NCBI GenBank assembly: GCA_964451925.1
Contig: CAYVKA010000015.1
Span: forward strand, 25,221 to 89,220
DNA: 64,000 nucleotides
DNA from: Nevskia sp964451925
Lineage (GTDB): Bacteria; Pseudomonadota; Gammaproteobacteria; Nevskiales; Nevskiaceae
Reading direction: 5' to 3'
Shown: piece by piece, positions 16,388 to 25,568 of the stretch
Layout: the number at the start of each line of letters is the position of its first letter
Numbering within the stretch: the stretch's first letter is position 1
Translations under genes and position numbers: made by a program
The notes under the pieces: generated by a model
Seen by the model: the letters and a program-made list of their open reading frames with translations, nothing else
What the model was told of the DNA's origin: nothing
Databases searched by the model: none

Positions 16388-16459
16388 GGCGTGAAACTCC
16401 TGCGCGGGACTTGCCGGCATGCTAGCCCAGTCCGGCGCCGCGCCATTCGCTCGTTCGGA

Positions 16460-16730
16460 CTAGGGTCTGTTGACAATCATTGGATCGCTGCGTTGCTGCT
16501 CAAAATCGCGTCAGGCAAGGCGGAGGACCTGGCCATGGTGATTCCATGGCCAGGTCTGACAACGCCGCCTGGCGCGATTTTGAGCGCAACCCGGAGGGAC
16601 GGGGCCATTTTTGCGCATCGCTACGCCGGCCAGGACTTGCATGGAATCACCATGCCGCGTCCTGTCCGGCTAGGCGCTGCGCAAAAATAACCTCCGTCGC
16701 AGCGACCCAATGATTGTCAACAGACCCTAG
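16460..16730. mobile_element. Transposase-less inverted-repeat element (MITE-like)
   Basis: A 271-bp element bounded by 33-bp terminal inverted repeats (16460-16492 and 16698-16730; one mismatch) starting CTAGGGTCTGTTGACA. CTAG at both ends could be a target duplication of the YTAR type used by IS5-family elements. Inside are two large hairpins, one centred near 16541 (GACCTGGCCATGG/CCATGGCCAGGTC) and one near 16649, whose loops are exact reverse complements (CATGGTGATTCCATG against CATGGAATCACCATG). It encodes no protein. Confidence 0.85.
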
Positions 16731-16753
16731 GGCAGCAACGGATTGGGCGGCGC

Positions 16754-19705
16754 TCAGCCGCCGCCGGCGCCGAACCCCGCCGCGCGGTTGCGGCCGCCAC
16801 GCTTGGCGTCGTACAGCGCGCCGTCCACCTGGTGCACCAGCGCCCAGACGGTCTCATGCGGCTGCGGCACGCGCGAGGAATAGCCCACCGAGATGGTGAC
16901 GCCGACGCCGCTGCCCTCCACCTTGCGCCGCATGATCTCCGCCATCTCGCCGGCGACGGGCAGGTCAGCACCCGGCAGCACGGCGACGAACTCGTCGCCG
17001 CCGAAACGCGCCACCAGATCGCCGGAACGGCGCAGGCAGGAGGTCAGCACCTGGGTCAGCTTCTTCAGCACCTCGTCGCCGGCAAGATGGCCGTGCTGGT
17101 CGTTGTATTCCTTGAAGCGGTCGGCGTCGATCACCAGCACCGCGACCGGCCGGCCCTGTTCGGCGCAGCGCGCCCACACTTCGCTCAGGTAGTCGTTGAG
17201 GCGGCGCCGGTTGGGGATCTCGGTGAGGCCGTCGAGATGGGCCATGCGGTCGAGGCGGCGGTTGGCGGCTTCCAGTTCCAGCGTGCGGGACTGCACCACC
17301 TCCTCCAGGCGGAATTTCTCCAGCGCCAGCCGGCGCGTGCGCAGGCGCGCCACCAGCAGGCCGGCGCAGACGGCGACGAAGCCGATCAGCAGCAGTTCCA
17401 GCAGGCGGCCAAGCGGCGACAGGAACCAGGGCTCCACCACCACGAAACGGTAGGGCTCGATTTCGGTGATGCGGCCACGGCTGTCGCGCGCCCGCGCCAG
17501 GAAACGATACTCGCCGGGCGGCAGGCGGCGGTAGGTGAACAGGCGCGACTCGGACCAGTCGCCGAAACGCTGGTCGAATCCTTCCAGATGCACCTGGTAG
17601 CGCACGGCGCCGGCGGCGCGGTAGTCCGGCAGCGCGATATGGAAGCGCATCGCCATCTGCGTCTGCAGATAGCGCGGCGGCGCCGCCGGCCGCAGCGGCA
17701 GCGCCTGTGGCTGGTCGCCCTCGTCCAGGTGCTCCACCGCGCTCAGGCGCAGCGTCGGGCTGGCGCCCGGGGCCGCCGCCACCGGGTCATGGCGCAGCAT
17801 TTCGCCATTGGCCGCCAGCAGCGTGGTGTCGGCCCCATCGAAGGCGTGCGCCTCCAGCGCCCCACGCAGCATGCCGCCGATCTCCTCCCGCTGCCAGGCG
17901 CCACCGGCCGGGCGGCGATAGACGTGGCTGTAGCTGTAGGCCCACTGGTCGCCGTTGGGCGCCTGCGCCAGGGTCAGCTCCTCGTCCTTGCCGCGCAGCG
18001 CCTCGAGGCCGTCGAGCCCGCTGCGCTCGAAGCGCGTGCCGTTCCAGCGGTACAGGCCGGCGGCGGTGGCGGCGAGCGGCACGCCATCGGCCAGCGTGGT
18101 GACGGTGGCGGCCTGCAGGCGGCCGTAGGCGATGCCTTCGGCCGCGCCGAGTCCCTGCAAGCCGGTGATGCCGCCGCCGTCCGCAGCCAGGCGCACGCGG
18201 TGCACCCCGCCACGGTCGGAGCCCACCAGCAGCTCCTGCGGGCCCAGTTCCACCAGGCTGCCGACGCGGGTGGTCTCCGAGTCGGCGGCGTTGAACTTGA
18301 GACGCCACTGCCCGCCCTCTCGGCGCAACACGGCCAGGCCGGTCTCGGTGCCGACATAGACCCGCTCCGGGTCGAAGCGCGAGCGGCACAGCAGGAACGG
18401 CGCCAGCTTGTCGTCGAACAGGTTGCGCACATGGCCATCCTGCACCAGCTTGATGTTGTAGGACTCCGCCAGCAGGGCGCTGTGCGCGTCCAGCGGCAGC
18501 AGGTCCCAGGCCTCGAAATCGGTCCAGTCCAGGCGGCGGTAGGCGCCATGCGCGTCCGCCGCCGCCTCGTAGACGCCGGAGTCGGTCAGCGCCAGCCAGC
18601 GGCCGTCCCATTGCGCGATGTGGTGGATGGCGCCGTTGAGCCCGCTCTCCGGGCGCACCGCGCTCCAGGCGCTGGGCCAGTCCAGGTGGAACACGGCCAG
18701 GTTGCTGACCGCCAGCAGGCCGCCGTCGGCGGCCTGGATGACGCCGTTGACGGCGCTGTTGTCGACACGGAAGCTGCGCACACTGTGGCTGGCCGGGTCG
18801 TACAGGTGCAGCCGGCCGTCCTCCCCCGCCAGCGCAATGCTGCCGTCGCCCAGCTCGCGCCCCATCATCAGGAACGAGGACGGCGGGAAGCCGGGCGGCA
18901 TCGGGTAATCGCTGACGCGGCCGTTGCGGAACTCGCGCCAGCGCCCGTCGCGCTCCAGCGTCAGCAGGCCGCCGTCGGGCAGGTGCAGGAACTGGTACAC
19001 CAGGTCGCTCAGTGGCGCGCTGCCCGGCACCGTCTGCCAGTCGCCGTCGTGCAGCCGTTTCAGGCCCTGGCCGCGGAACTGCGCCAGCACCTCGCCGTTG
19101 GACTCGACCAGCGCGCCGTAATGTTGCGGGTAGCGCCACAGGCGCACCGCCTGCGTCTCCGGCTGATACTGGAACAGATGCGACAGGGCCATGAAGAACA
19201 CGCCCTGCCGCGTTACCAGGATGTTCCACACGTCGGCGAAGGCTTCGCTCCGCAGCAGGCCTTGGTACAACGCGCTCAGGTCATGATACTGCTCGGCGCC
19301 GAAGCCGTCCCGCTCCAGGTAACCGAACTGGCCGTAGCCGCCGACGTAGACACGGCCGTGGCCGTCGTAGGCCAGCGAGCGCACCATGTCGCCGTTGGGC
19401 AGCCGGATCAGCTGCCAGCGCACACCGTCGAAGCTCAGCACGCCGTTGGTGGCGCCGACGTAGATCACGCCCGCGCCATCCTGCGCCAGGTCGAAGGTCT
19501 GCGGGTAGACCTCGATATCCGGCGCGAAACGGGTCAGCGGCGGGCTGCCGGCGGGTGCGGCGCAGGCGTGACCCACCGCCAGCAGCAGCGGCAGCAGCAA
19601 GCGGCGCCGCCAGTCGCGGCGGCGCCCGACACCCGGGGTGCGGACCTCCCTGTCGGCCCAGGCGCGGCACCACCCGTGCAGGCGGCACAGCCGGACAGCG
19701 AACAT
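16754..19705 (-). CDS. Periplasmic propeller / Y_Y_Y / GGDEF diguanylate cyclase
   Basis: Membrane-anchored c-di-GMP synthase of 983 aa. Order: basic N-terminus and signal segment; large periplasmic sensor with ligand_beta-type repeats (IYVGATNGVLSFDGVRW, VYVGGYGQFGYL, VYVGTETGLAVL); a Y_Y_Y domain (VRYQVHLEGFDQRFGDWS, LPPGEYRFLARARD); one transmembrane helix (LLELLLIGFVAVCAGLLVARL); a coiled segment; and GGDEF with the intact motif at residues 902-906 and an RSGD inhibitory site five residues before it. ATG 19705 follows AAGGGGAT and was chosen over an upstream start. The ligand is unknown; related sensors often respond to sugars. It is divergent from htpG across 120 bp. Confidence 0.9.
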   Translation of the reverse strand: MFAVRLCRLHGWCRAWADREVRTPGVGRRRDWRRRLLLPLLLAVGHACAAPAGSPPLTRFAPDIEVYPQTFDLAQDGAGVIYVGATNGVLSFDGVRWQLIRLPNGDMVRSLAYDGHGRVYVGGYGQFGYLERDGFGAEQYHDLSALYQGLLRSEAFADVWNILVTRQGVFFMALSHLFQYQPETQAVRLWRYPQHYGALVESNGEVLAQFRGQGLKRLHDGDWQTVPGSAPLSDLVYQFLHLPDGGLLTLERDGRWREFRNGRVSDYPMPPGFPPSSFLMMGRELGDGSIALAGEDGRLHLYDPASHSVRSFRVDNSAVNGVIQAADGGLLAVSNLAVFHLDWPSAWSAVRPESGLNGAIHHIAQWDGRWLALTDSGVYEAAADAHGAYRRLDWTDFEAWDLLPLDAHSALLAESYNIKLVQDGHVRNLFDDKLAPFLLCRSRFDPERVYVGTETGLAVLRREGGQWRLKFNAADSETTRVGSLVELGPQELLVGSDRGGVHRVRLAADGGGITGLQGLGAAEGIAYGRLQAATVTTLADGVPLAATAAGLYRWNGTRFERSGLDGLEALRGKDEELTLAQAPNGDQWAYSYSHVYRRPAGGAWQREEIGGMLRGALEAHAFDGADTTLLAANGEMLRHDPVAAAPGASPTLRLSAVEHLDEGDQPQALPLRPAAPPRYLQTQMAMRFHIALPDYRAAGAVRYQVHLEGFDQRFGDWSESRLFTYRRLPPGEYRFLARARDSRGRITEIEPYRFVVVEPWFLSPLGRLLELLLIGFVAVCAGLLVARLRTRRLALEKFRLEEVVQSRTLELEAANRRLDRMAHLDGLTEIPNRRRLNDYLSEVWARCAEQGRPVAVLVIDADRFKEYNDQHGHLAGDEVLKKLTQVLTSCLRRSGDLVARFGGDEFVAVLPGADLPVAGEMAEIMRRKVEGSGVGVTISVGYSSRVPQPHETVWALVHQVDGALYDAKRGGRNRAAGFGAGGG

Positions 19706-19825
19706 CGATCCCCTTCTTGTATATTCTGCGACCCGCCGGGAGCGGGCCTGCAGCACCAGCCTAGCCTCCGGCGGCAGGCCGAGGCAACAGGCCGGAAGGC
19801 TTGATTTGCAAGGCAAAGACCCCAA

Positions 19826-21727
19826 ATGAGCACTGCGTCACACAACCTTCACCCCAACCAAGCCATGACCACTGAAACAAGGGAATTCCAGGCTGAAACC
19901 CGCCAGGTGCTGCGCCTGGTGATCCATTCGCTCTACTCGCACAAGGAGATTTTCCTGCGCGAGCTGATCTCGAACGCCTCCGACGCCTGCGAGAAGCTGC
20001 GCTTCGAGGCCCTGGCCCGGCCGGAGCTGCTGGGCGGCGAAACGCTGCGCATCGAGCTGATTCCGGACGCCGGCGCCGGCACGCTGACCGTCAAGGACAA
20101 CGGCGTCGGCATGAACCGCGACGAGGTGATCGAGAACCTCGGCACCATCGCCCGCTCCGGCACCCGCAAGTTCCTCGAGGCGCTGAGCGGCAACGAAGCC
20201 AAGGACACCCAGCTGATCGGCCAGTTCGGCGTCGGCTTCTACTCCGCCTTCATCGTCGCCGAGCGCGTCACCGTGCTGAGCAAGCGCGGCGACGCAGAAG
20301 GCGTGCGCTGGGACTCGGACGGCGAAGGCGCCTACGAGATCCAGGGCCACCACAAGGCCGACCGCGGCACCGAGGTGATCCTGCACCTGCGCCAGGAGGA
20401 CAAGGAATTCCTCGAACCGGAGCGCCTGCGCCACCTGGTGCGCAAGTATTCCGACCACCTGGGCCTGCCGGTGGTGCTGCTGCACGACGGCAAGGAGGAG
20501 ACGCTCAACCAGGCGCGCGCCTTCTGGACCCGGCCCAAGCCCGAGCTGAAGGACGAGGACTACCAGGCCTTCTACAAGCACCTCAGCCATGATTGGGACG
20601 AAGCCCGCGCCTGGGCCCACCACAAGGTGGAAGGCAATCTCGAATACACCTCGCTGCTGTACCTGCCCAGGCGCGCGCCGCTGGACCTGTTCGAGCGCGA
20701 GCCGGCGCACGGCGTGCAGCTTTACGTCAAGCGCGTCTTCATCATGGACAAGGCGGCCGAGCTGCTGCCGCCCTGGCTGCGTTTCATGCGCGGCCTGGTG
20801 GACACCGCCGACCTGCCGCTCAATGTGTCGCGCGAGCTGCTGCAGAACAACCGCACGGTGGAAAAGATCCGCGCCGCGCTGGTCAAGCGCTCGCTCGACC
20901 TGCTGGAAGACCTCTCCGCCAACAAGCCGGAGGAATACGCCGAGTTCTGGAAAACCTTCGGCACGGTGCTGAAGGAGGGCGTGATCGACGACGAGGGGCA
21001 GAAGGAGCGCATCGCCAGGCTGCTGCGCTTCCAGTCCACCGCCACCGAGGGCGGCGCCGTCACCTCCCTGGCCGACTATATCGGCCGCATGAAGGCGGAG
21101 CAGAAGGCGATCTACTACCTCACCGCCGACACACTGTCGGCGGCGCGCAACAGCCCGCACCTGGAAGGCTTCCGCGCCAAGGGCTACGAGGTGCTGCTGC
21201 TCACCGACCGGGTCGATGAGTGGGTCACCAGCCACCTGCGCGAGTTCGAGGGCAGGAAGCTGGACAGCGCGGCCAGCGCCGCCGCCGACGTCGAGTCGGT
21301 GATCGATACGCCGCAGAAGGCCGCCGCCGAGACGGCCTACAAGGACACGCTGGAGCGCCTGCAGAAGACGCTGGCCGGCAAGATCGCTTCGGCCAAGCTG
21401 TCGGCGCGGCTGACCGAGTCGCCCGCCTGCCTGGTGGCCGGCGAGCACGGCATCTCGCTGCGCATGGCACGCATCCTCAAGCAGGCCGGCCAGGACAATC
21501 CCTTCACCATGCTGCCGATCCTGGAACTTAACGCGCAGCACCCGCTGGTGGAGCGGCTCAAGGACAGCGCCGACGAAGCCGCCTTCGCCGACCTCGCCCA
21601 CCTGCTGCACGACCAGGCGGTGCTGGCCGAGGGCGGCCAGCTGGAAGACCCGGCGAGCTTCGTCAAGCAGGTCAACAAGCTGATGCTGGAAGGACTGGGC
21701 GCCAAGCCCAAGATCCTGCTCGGCTGA
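19826..21727 (+). CDS. htpG: Chaperone HtpG (Hsp90)
   Basis: Cytosolic ATP-dependent Hsp90 chaperone, 633 aa, full length. N-terminal ATPase motifs: LRELISNASDACEKLR, KDNGVGMNRDEV and GQFGVGFYSAFIVAERV; the middle domain includes NVSRELLQNN. A second in-frame ATG at 19865 (MTTETREFQAETRQ) matches the usual family start, but the upstream ATG has an AAGG nearby, so the start is uncertain by 13 residues. A strong GC hairpin follows the stop. Confidence 0.96.
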   Translation: MSTASHNLHPNQAMTTETREFQAETRQVLRLVIHSLYSHKEIFLRELISNASDACEKLRFEALARPELLGGETLRIELIPDAGAGTLTVKDNGVGMNRDEVIENLGTIARSGTRKFLEALSGNEAKDTQLIGQFGVGFYSAFIVAERVTVLSKRGDAEGVRWDSDGEGAYEIQGHHKADRGTEVILHLRQEDKEFLEPERLRHLVRKYSDHLGLPVVLLHDGKEETLNQARAFWTRPKPELKDEDYQAFYKHLSHDWDEARAWAHHKVEGNLEYTSLLYLPRRAPLDLFEREPAHGVQLYVKRVFIMDKAAELLPPWLRFMRGLVDTADLPLNVSRELLQNNRTVEKIRAALVKRSLDLLEDLSANKPEEYAEFWKTFGTVLKEGVIDDEGQKERIARLLRFQSTATEGGAVTSLADYIGRMKAEQKAIYYLTADTLSAARNSPHLEGFRAKGYEVLLLTDRVDEWVTSHLREFEGRKLDSAASAAADVESVIDTPQKAAAETAYKDTLERLQKTLAGKIASAKLSARLTESPACLVAGEHGISLRMARILKQAGQDNPFTMLPILELNAQHPLVERLKDSADEAAFADLAHLLHDQAVLAEGGQLEDPASFVKQVNKLMLEGLGAKPKILLG

Positions 21728-21734
21728 GCGGGCC

Positions 21735-21763
21735 CCGCCTCCCGGCGCAGCGCCGGGAGGCGG
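21735..21763 (+). terminator. GC-rich hairpin after htpG
   Basis: CCGCCTCCCGGCG-CAG-CGCCGGGAGGCGG is a perfect 13-bp stem 7 nt after the htpG stop. There is no clear T-run, so it is a factor-assisted terminator or 3' stabiliser. Confidence 0.65.
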
Positions 21764-21804
21764 CCCGTGTTGAGCAGCGGCGGCGGGGCCGATAAGCTCG
21801 CGCC

Positions 21805-22434
21805 ATGAGCACCGCTTACAACCGTATCGCCGGCCAGAGCCTGGAGCGCATCGCCGCGCTCAGCGACGGCGTCTTCGCCGTGGCCATGACCCTGCTGGTG
21901 CTGGACCTGCACGCGCCGGCGTCCGAAGCGATCCACTCGGACGGCGATCTGCTGCAGAAGCTGCTGCCGCTGCTGCCGCGCCTGCTGGCCTATCTGATGA
22001 GCTTCCTCACGCTGGGCATTTTCTGGGTGGGCCAGCAAACGCAGCTCAACTTCTTCGAGCGCGCCAATCGCAACCTGGCCTGGCTGCACCTGGGCTTCCT
22101 GTTCGCGGTGACGCTGCTGCCTTTCACCACTTCGCTGCTGGCGGAATTCATCGGGCTGCGCACGGCGCTGGTGCTGTACTGGCTCAACATCGTGCTGCTC
22201 GGCGCGATGCTCGCCGCCAGCTGGCTCTACGCCAGCCGCTTCGGTCTGGTGAAGCAGGATGCGCCCGCCGGCATCAACCGCCTGGTGCTGGGCCGCATCT
22301 TCGTGGCGCAGTCGCTGTACGCGCTCGCCGCGCTGCTGTGCCTGTACAGCACCTACCTGAGCATCGGCCTGATCGTGCTGCTGCAACTCCACTACGCCCT
22401 GGCGCCGCGCAGCAGCCGGCTGCTGCGCTACTGA
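21805..22434 (+). CDS. TMEM175-family membrane protein (putative K+ channel)
   Basis: 209-aa inner-membrane protein with about six hydrophobic segments. The first helix carries RIAALSDGVFAVAMTLLVLDL, the (F)SDG signature of the TMEM175/DUF1211 family. Characterised bacterial members are potassium channels with a pore formed by this first helix; activity here is inferred. It stands alone between htpG and a converging DUF1302 gene. Confidence 0.85.
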   Translation: MSTAYNRIAGQSLERIAALSDGVFAVAMTLLVLDLHAPASEAIHSDGDLLQKLLPLLPRLLAYLMSFLTLGIFWVGQQTQLNFFERANRNLAWLHLGFLFAVTLLPFTTSLLAEFIGLRTALVLYWLNIVLLGAMLAASWLYASRFGLVKQDAPAGINRLVLGRIFVAQSLYALAALLCLYSTYLSIGLIVLLQLHYALAPRSSRLLRY

Positions 22435-22498
22435 GCGCTCCAGCCCGCGGCACTCATCGCTGCATGCGCATCGGCCAGCTGCCGGCGCCGCGGGGCTG

Positions 22499-22526
22499 AA
22501 AAAAAGCCCGGGTACGAAACCCGGGC
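22499..22526 (-). terminator. Rho-independent terminator of the DUF1302 gene
   Basis: On the minus strand GCCCGGGT-TTCGT-ACCCGGGC is followed by seven T (22505-22499). It lies 63 bp beyond the stop of the gene at 22590-24518. Confidence 0.9.
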
Positions 22527-22589
22527 CTTGAGCATGCCGCTCGAACCGGGACGCTGGCGGCTGCCGCCGCCTGGCCCGCGGCCTGCGTC

Positions 22590-24518
22590 CTAAAGGTTGT
22601 AGGTGATGTGGAAGGTGGCGTAATCGCGGTCCATGTAGGGATTGGCCTTGAGCAGGCTGTCGCCGATGAGCTTGTTGGGATCGCCGAAGAAGAAGTTGTA
22701 GCCGAAGCCGACTTCGAGATTGCCGAGGTACTGGAAGTTGGCGCTGATGCCCAGGCGCATGTCGCCCTCGCCGTACAGCGCACCGAAGGCGCCGGCCATG
22801 GAAGGATTGCCCTTGACGATCATGCCGAAGGACAGCGGCGTGGACATGTCCCAGCCGTCGATGACGTTGTGCTTGGTCGGGATGGTGAGGGTCTGGAAGC
22901 CCCAGGAGTTGCGGCTGTAGAACAGCGAGTCGCCGTTGCCGTGGGTGATGATGCCGGGCGAGGACGGCACTTCGGTGACGTCGTTGACGTGGATGTAGCC
23001 GGCTTCGGCGGTGATGGCCAGGTCGTCGTAGAAGAACTTGGGATTGTTGACGTAGATCGCCGACACCAGCGCCTGGCTGATCTGGCCGCGGCTGAACACC
23101 GGGCTGACCACGCCGGAAATGGTGGAGTCGATCGCCACCGGCGTGCCGTCGCGGAAGTTGAACTCGCCGGCGACGTTGAACGGTCCCAGCACCGTGGAGT
23201 AGGTGCCGCCGTACAGGTGGATGCCGTCGAAATACTTGACGTTGTAGGTGTTCGGCACCGGCTGGTTGATGATCTGCGTGGTCACCGGCGCGCCGCCCGG
23301 CAGGTAGCCGAAGGGCGCGTAGCCGACGTTGAGGTTGACCGAGGGATTGCTGTCGTCGTAGCGCAGGTAGTAGAACGCCACGTTGGTGCGCGAGGCCACC
23401 TGGTACTCCAGGCCGCCGCCGTACTGGCCGCCGTCGCTGGGGCGCAGGTCGGGACCACGGGTGGCGTTGATGGTCTTGGGTGCGTTGAGCAGCTGGCCGA
23501 CCGGGAACAGCAGCGCGCACACCGTGTTCTCCAGCGCCGGCGTGGCCGGCGTGGGGGTGTTGCCGATGTGGAAATTGGTCAGCAGGCCATTGCACTCGCC
23601 CGGACCGCCGTAGAGCGGGTTGGCCGAGCCGTAGACGAAGGTGGCGCCGGGGCCGACCGCGTCGGCCGGCGAGAAGTAGTCGCCCTCGGGGAAGATCTCG
23701 CTGGCGCGGAAGGCCAGCTTGTAATAGCCGACCATCGACAGTTCGTTGGTCACGCCCAGGCGGAACGAGACCTGGTTGGTGGGCAGCAGGATGCTCTTGA
23801 TCTCGGCGCCGGGCACGAAGGCCTTGGTGGCGTCGGCGCGGCTCTGCGCCAGCGCGATGCCTTCGAAGAACAGGCTCTGGCCGTACGCCACCAGCTGCTG
23901 GCCGGCGCGCACGTTGAGGTTCATGCCGAACAGGGTCCAGTCGCCGTAGGCATACGCATCGAGCAGGCGGTAGCGGTTGCCGTCGTAGTAGCGCGCACCG
24001 GGAGTCCAGTGGGTGGCCGGGATGCCGGTGGTGTTGACCGTGCCGGGCGCGTCATTGTCGTTGGGGTGGTGGTAGACCTGGTCGTAGAAGCCGTCGCCGC
24101 TCAGTTCCAGGCCATAGTTGCTCCAGTGGAACTGCAGCTCGGCGATGGCGGTGGCGCGGTTGTTGATCAGGCTGCCGGCCTTGAAATTGCGGTCGCCGTC
24201 ATCGTAGTTGATGGTGGTGGGCAGGCCGGTGTGGGTGAAGGAAAAGATCTGCGCCGGCTGGTTCGGCCCCTGCACCGGGAACAGGTAGGACTGGAACTGG
24301 TCCACCGGCCCGTTGATCAGCGCATTGTTGGGGTTGCCGGTGCGCACCGCGGCGGCGTAGGACACCGTCATCTTGTAGTCGATGGTGGCATCGTTCCACA
24401 GGTCGATCTCGCCGGCATGGGCCACGCCCTGGCACAACGCCGCGCCCAGGAACAGCGCCGCCAGGCGCGCCTCTTTCTTCAGCACAAACGGGTACCGCTC
24501 CCCGCGCACAATGGGCAT
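22590..24518 (-). CDS. DUF1302-family outer-membrane-type protein (paralogue 2)
   Basis: 642-aa exported protein, ATG at 24518 behind GGAGGGG, signal peptide ending near VAHAG. It shares NALINGP, GDGFYDQVYHHPNDND, RAGQQLVAYGQSLFFEG and HGNGDSLFYSRNSWGFQT with the protein at 9034-10878, so the two arose by duplication. The alternation of polar and aromatic residues suggests a beta-barrel. It has its own terminator and a perfect palindrome just upstream, suggesting a single-gene unit under a dedicated regulator. Function unknown; hydrophobic compound uptake is a speculation from the family's usual contexts. Confidence 0.85.
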   Translation of the reverse strand: MPIVRGERYPFVLKKEARLAALFLGAALCQGVAHAGEIDLWNDATIDYKMTVSYAAAVRTGNPNNALINGPVDQFQSYLFPVQGPNQPAQIFSFTHTGLPTTINYDDGDRNFKAGSLINNRATAIAELQFHWSNYGLELSGDGFYDQVYHHPNDNDAPGTVNTTGIPATHWTPGARYYDGNRYRLLDAYAYGDWTLFGMNLNVRAGQQLVAYGQSLFFEGIALAQSRADATKAFVPGAEIKSILLPTNQVSFRLGVTNELSMVGYYKLAFRASEIFPEGDYFSPADAVGPGATFVYGSANPLYGGPGECNGLLTNFHIGNTPTPATPALENTVCALLFPVGQLLNAPKTINATRGPDLRPSDGGQYGGGLEYQVASRTNVAFYYLRYDDSNPSVNLNVGYAPFGYLPGGAPVTTQIINQPVPNTYNVKYFDGIHLYGGTYSTVLGPFNVAGEFNFRDGTPVAIDSTISGVVSPVFSRGQISQALVSAIYVNNPKFFYDDLAITAEAGYIHVNDVTEVPSSPGIITHGNGDSLFYSRNSWGFQTLTIPTKHNVIDGWDMSTPLSFGMIVKGNPSMAGAFGALYGEGDMRLGISANFQYLGNLEVGFGYNFFFGDPNKLIGDSLLKANPYMDRDYATFHITYNL

Positions 24519-24536
24519 TTTCCCCTCCACTCGTTG

Positions 24537-24557
24537 TGGCCGATACCTTATCGGCCA
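24537..24557. promoter_or_regulatory. Palindromic operator candidate upstream of DUF1302 gene 2
   Basis: TGGCCGATA-CCT-TATCGGCCA is a perfect 9-3-9 inverted repeat 19 bp upstream of the start codon. Size and symmetry fit a dimeric repressor (for example TetR type), but no regulator gene is adjacent. An mRNA stem is the alternative. Confidence 0.5.
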
Positions 24558-24647
24558 CTGGCGGGGGCAACATCGTCCGAATTGGTGAGTGAGACTCGCC
24601 AGCAATTGAACGAACGTAAAATCCGTCGCGGCGAACGCACCGCATTG

Positions 24648-25478
24648 CTAGACCACGCGCGCTATGGCCCGGGCGTCGACGGCGCAGCGGATGGTGCCAA
24701 GATAGCCCTCGCCCGGCTCGTCTCCCAGCGGCGCCAGCCTCAGTACGGGGCCGTTCGCGCCGAGGATACCGTCCTGCCGCAACGGCGTGCGCGGCGCCGG
24801 GTGCCGGGCGTACGGCGGCAGCACGCTGATCGGCGCGTAGAACTCATCGGCGAAGCCGAACTGGCCGGTATGGCAGACATGGCCGCCGGCATAGCGCCCG
24901 CGCAGCGCCCGGCCGCCGGTGTGCGCCTTGAGGTGGATGTGAACCGCGCGCCCGACGTACCAGCCCGGCACGATGGTGCGGAACGCGGCCACGCCGTCCG
25001 CACCGGTGAGCTGCACGCCGCGCAGGAAGCGCAGCGGGTTGTCCGCCGCGGGCTTCACCGGCGGCGGACCGTGCTGCGGCGACGGCGCGGGACCGAATTC
25101 GCCCGACGGCGGCGCGCCCGGCGGCGGCTCGGGAAAGCCGGGCGTCTCACCGTCATAGCCGGAGTAGACACCGGCGGCATCGCAGTGCCATACGTCCACC
25201 GCGGCACCGCGCAGCGGCCGGCACGTCGCGGCGTCGAGCAGCTGGACGTGCAGGATCAGCGGGATGCCGGGCCTGCCCTCGGTGATGTCGCGCCGCAAGC
25301 GGGGGCGGTCGATGTAGTACGGCCCTTCGGTCAGCTGCGGCGTCAGCACGCAGGCCGGCGGCGCGGCATCCTGCGCCGCCGCCGACCGTGCCAGCGCCAG
25401 CGCCGCGGCGGCGCCGCCGAGCAGCACATCGCGGCGGCTCCAGCCGCCGGCACGCGGCGGCCGGGTCGAGGTACTCAT
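24648..25478 (-). CDS. Tat-exported intradiol ring-cleavage dioxygenase homologue
   Basis: 276-aa non-haem Fe(III) dioxygenase-like protein. A twin-arginine signal (WSRRDVLLGGAAAALALA) implies export of the folded protein. Iron ligand candidates are the tyrosine in VWHCDAAGVYSGY and the Tyr/His/His set in PGWYVGRAVHIHLKA, matching the family pattern. A proline-rich insertion (EPPPGAPPSGEFGPAP) lies between them. Typical family members cleave catechols; the substrate of the exported subgroup is unknown. It is a stand-alone gene between a DUF1302 gene and a C13 peptidase gene. Confidence 0.82.
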   Translation of the reverse strand: MSTSTRPPRAGGWSRRDVLLGGAAAALALARSAAAQDAAPPACVLTPQLTEGPYYIDRPRLRRDITEGRPGIPLILHVQLLDAATCRPLRGAAVDVWHCDAAGVYSGYDGETPGFPEPPPGAPPSGEFGPAPSPQHGPPPVKPAADNPLRFLRGVQLTGADGVAAFRTIVPGWYVGRAVHIHLKAHTGGRALRGRYAGGHVCHTGQFGFADEFYAPISVLPPYARHPAPRTPLRQDGILGANGPVLRLAPLGDEPGEGYLGTIRCAVDARAIARVV

Positions 25479-25568
25479 GCCGGGTTCCCGGGGTGGCGGA
25501 TCAAAGCATCATGCTATGCGGCCTTGCCGCCACGCGCCCGCGCCTTTACCGCAGCTTTACAAGGCGGC

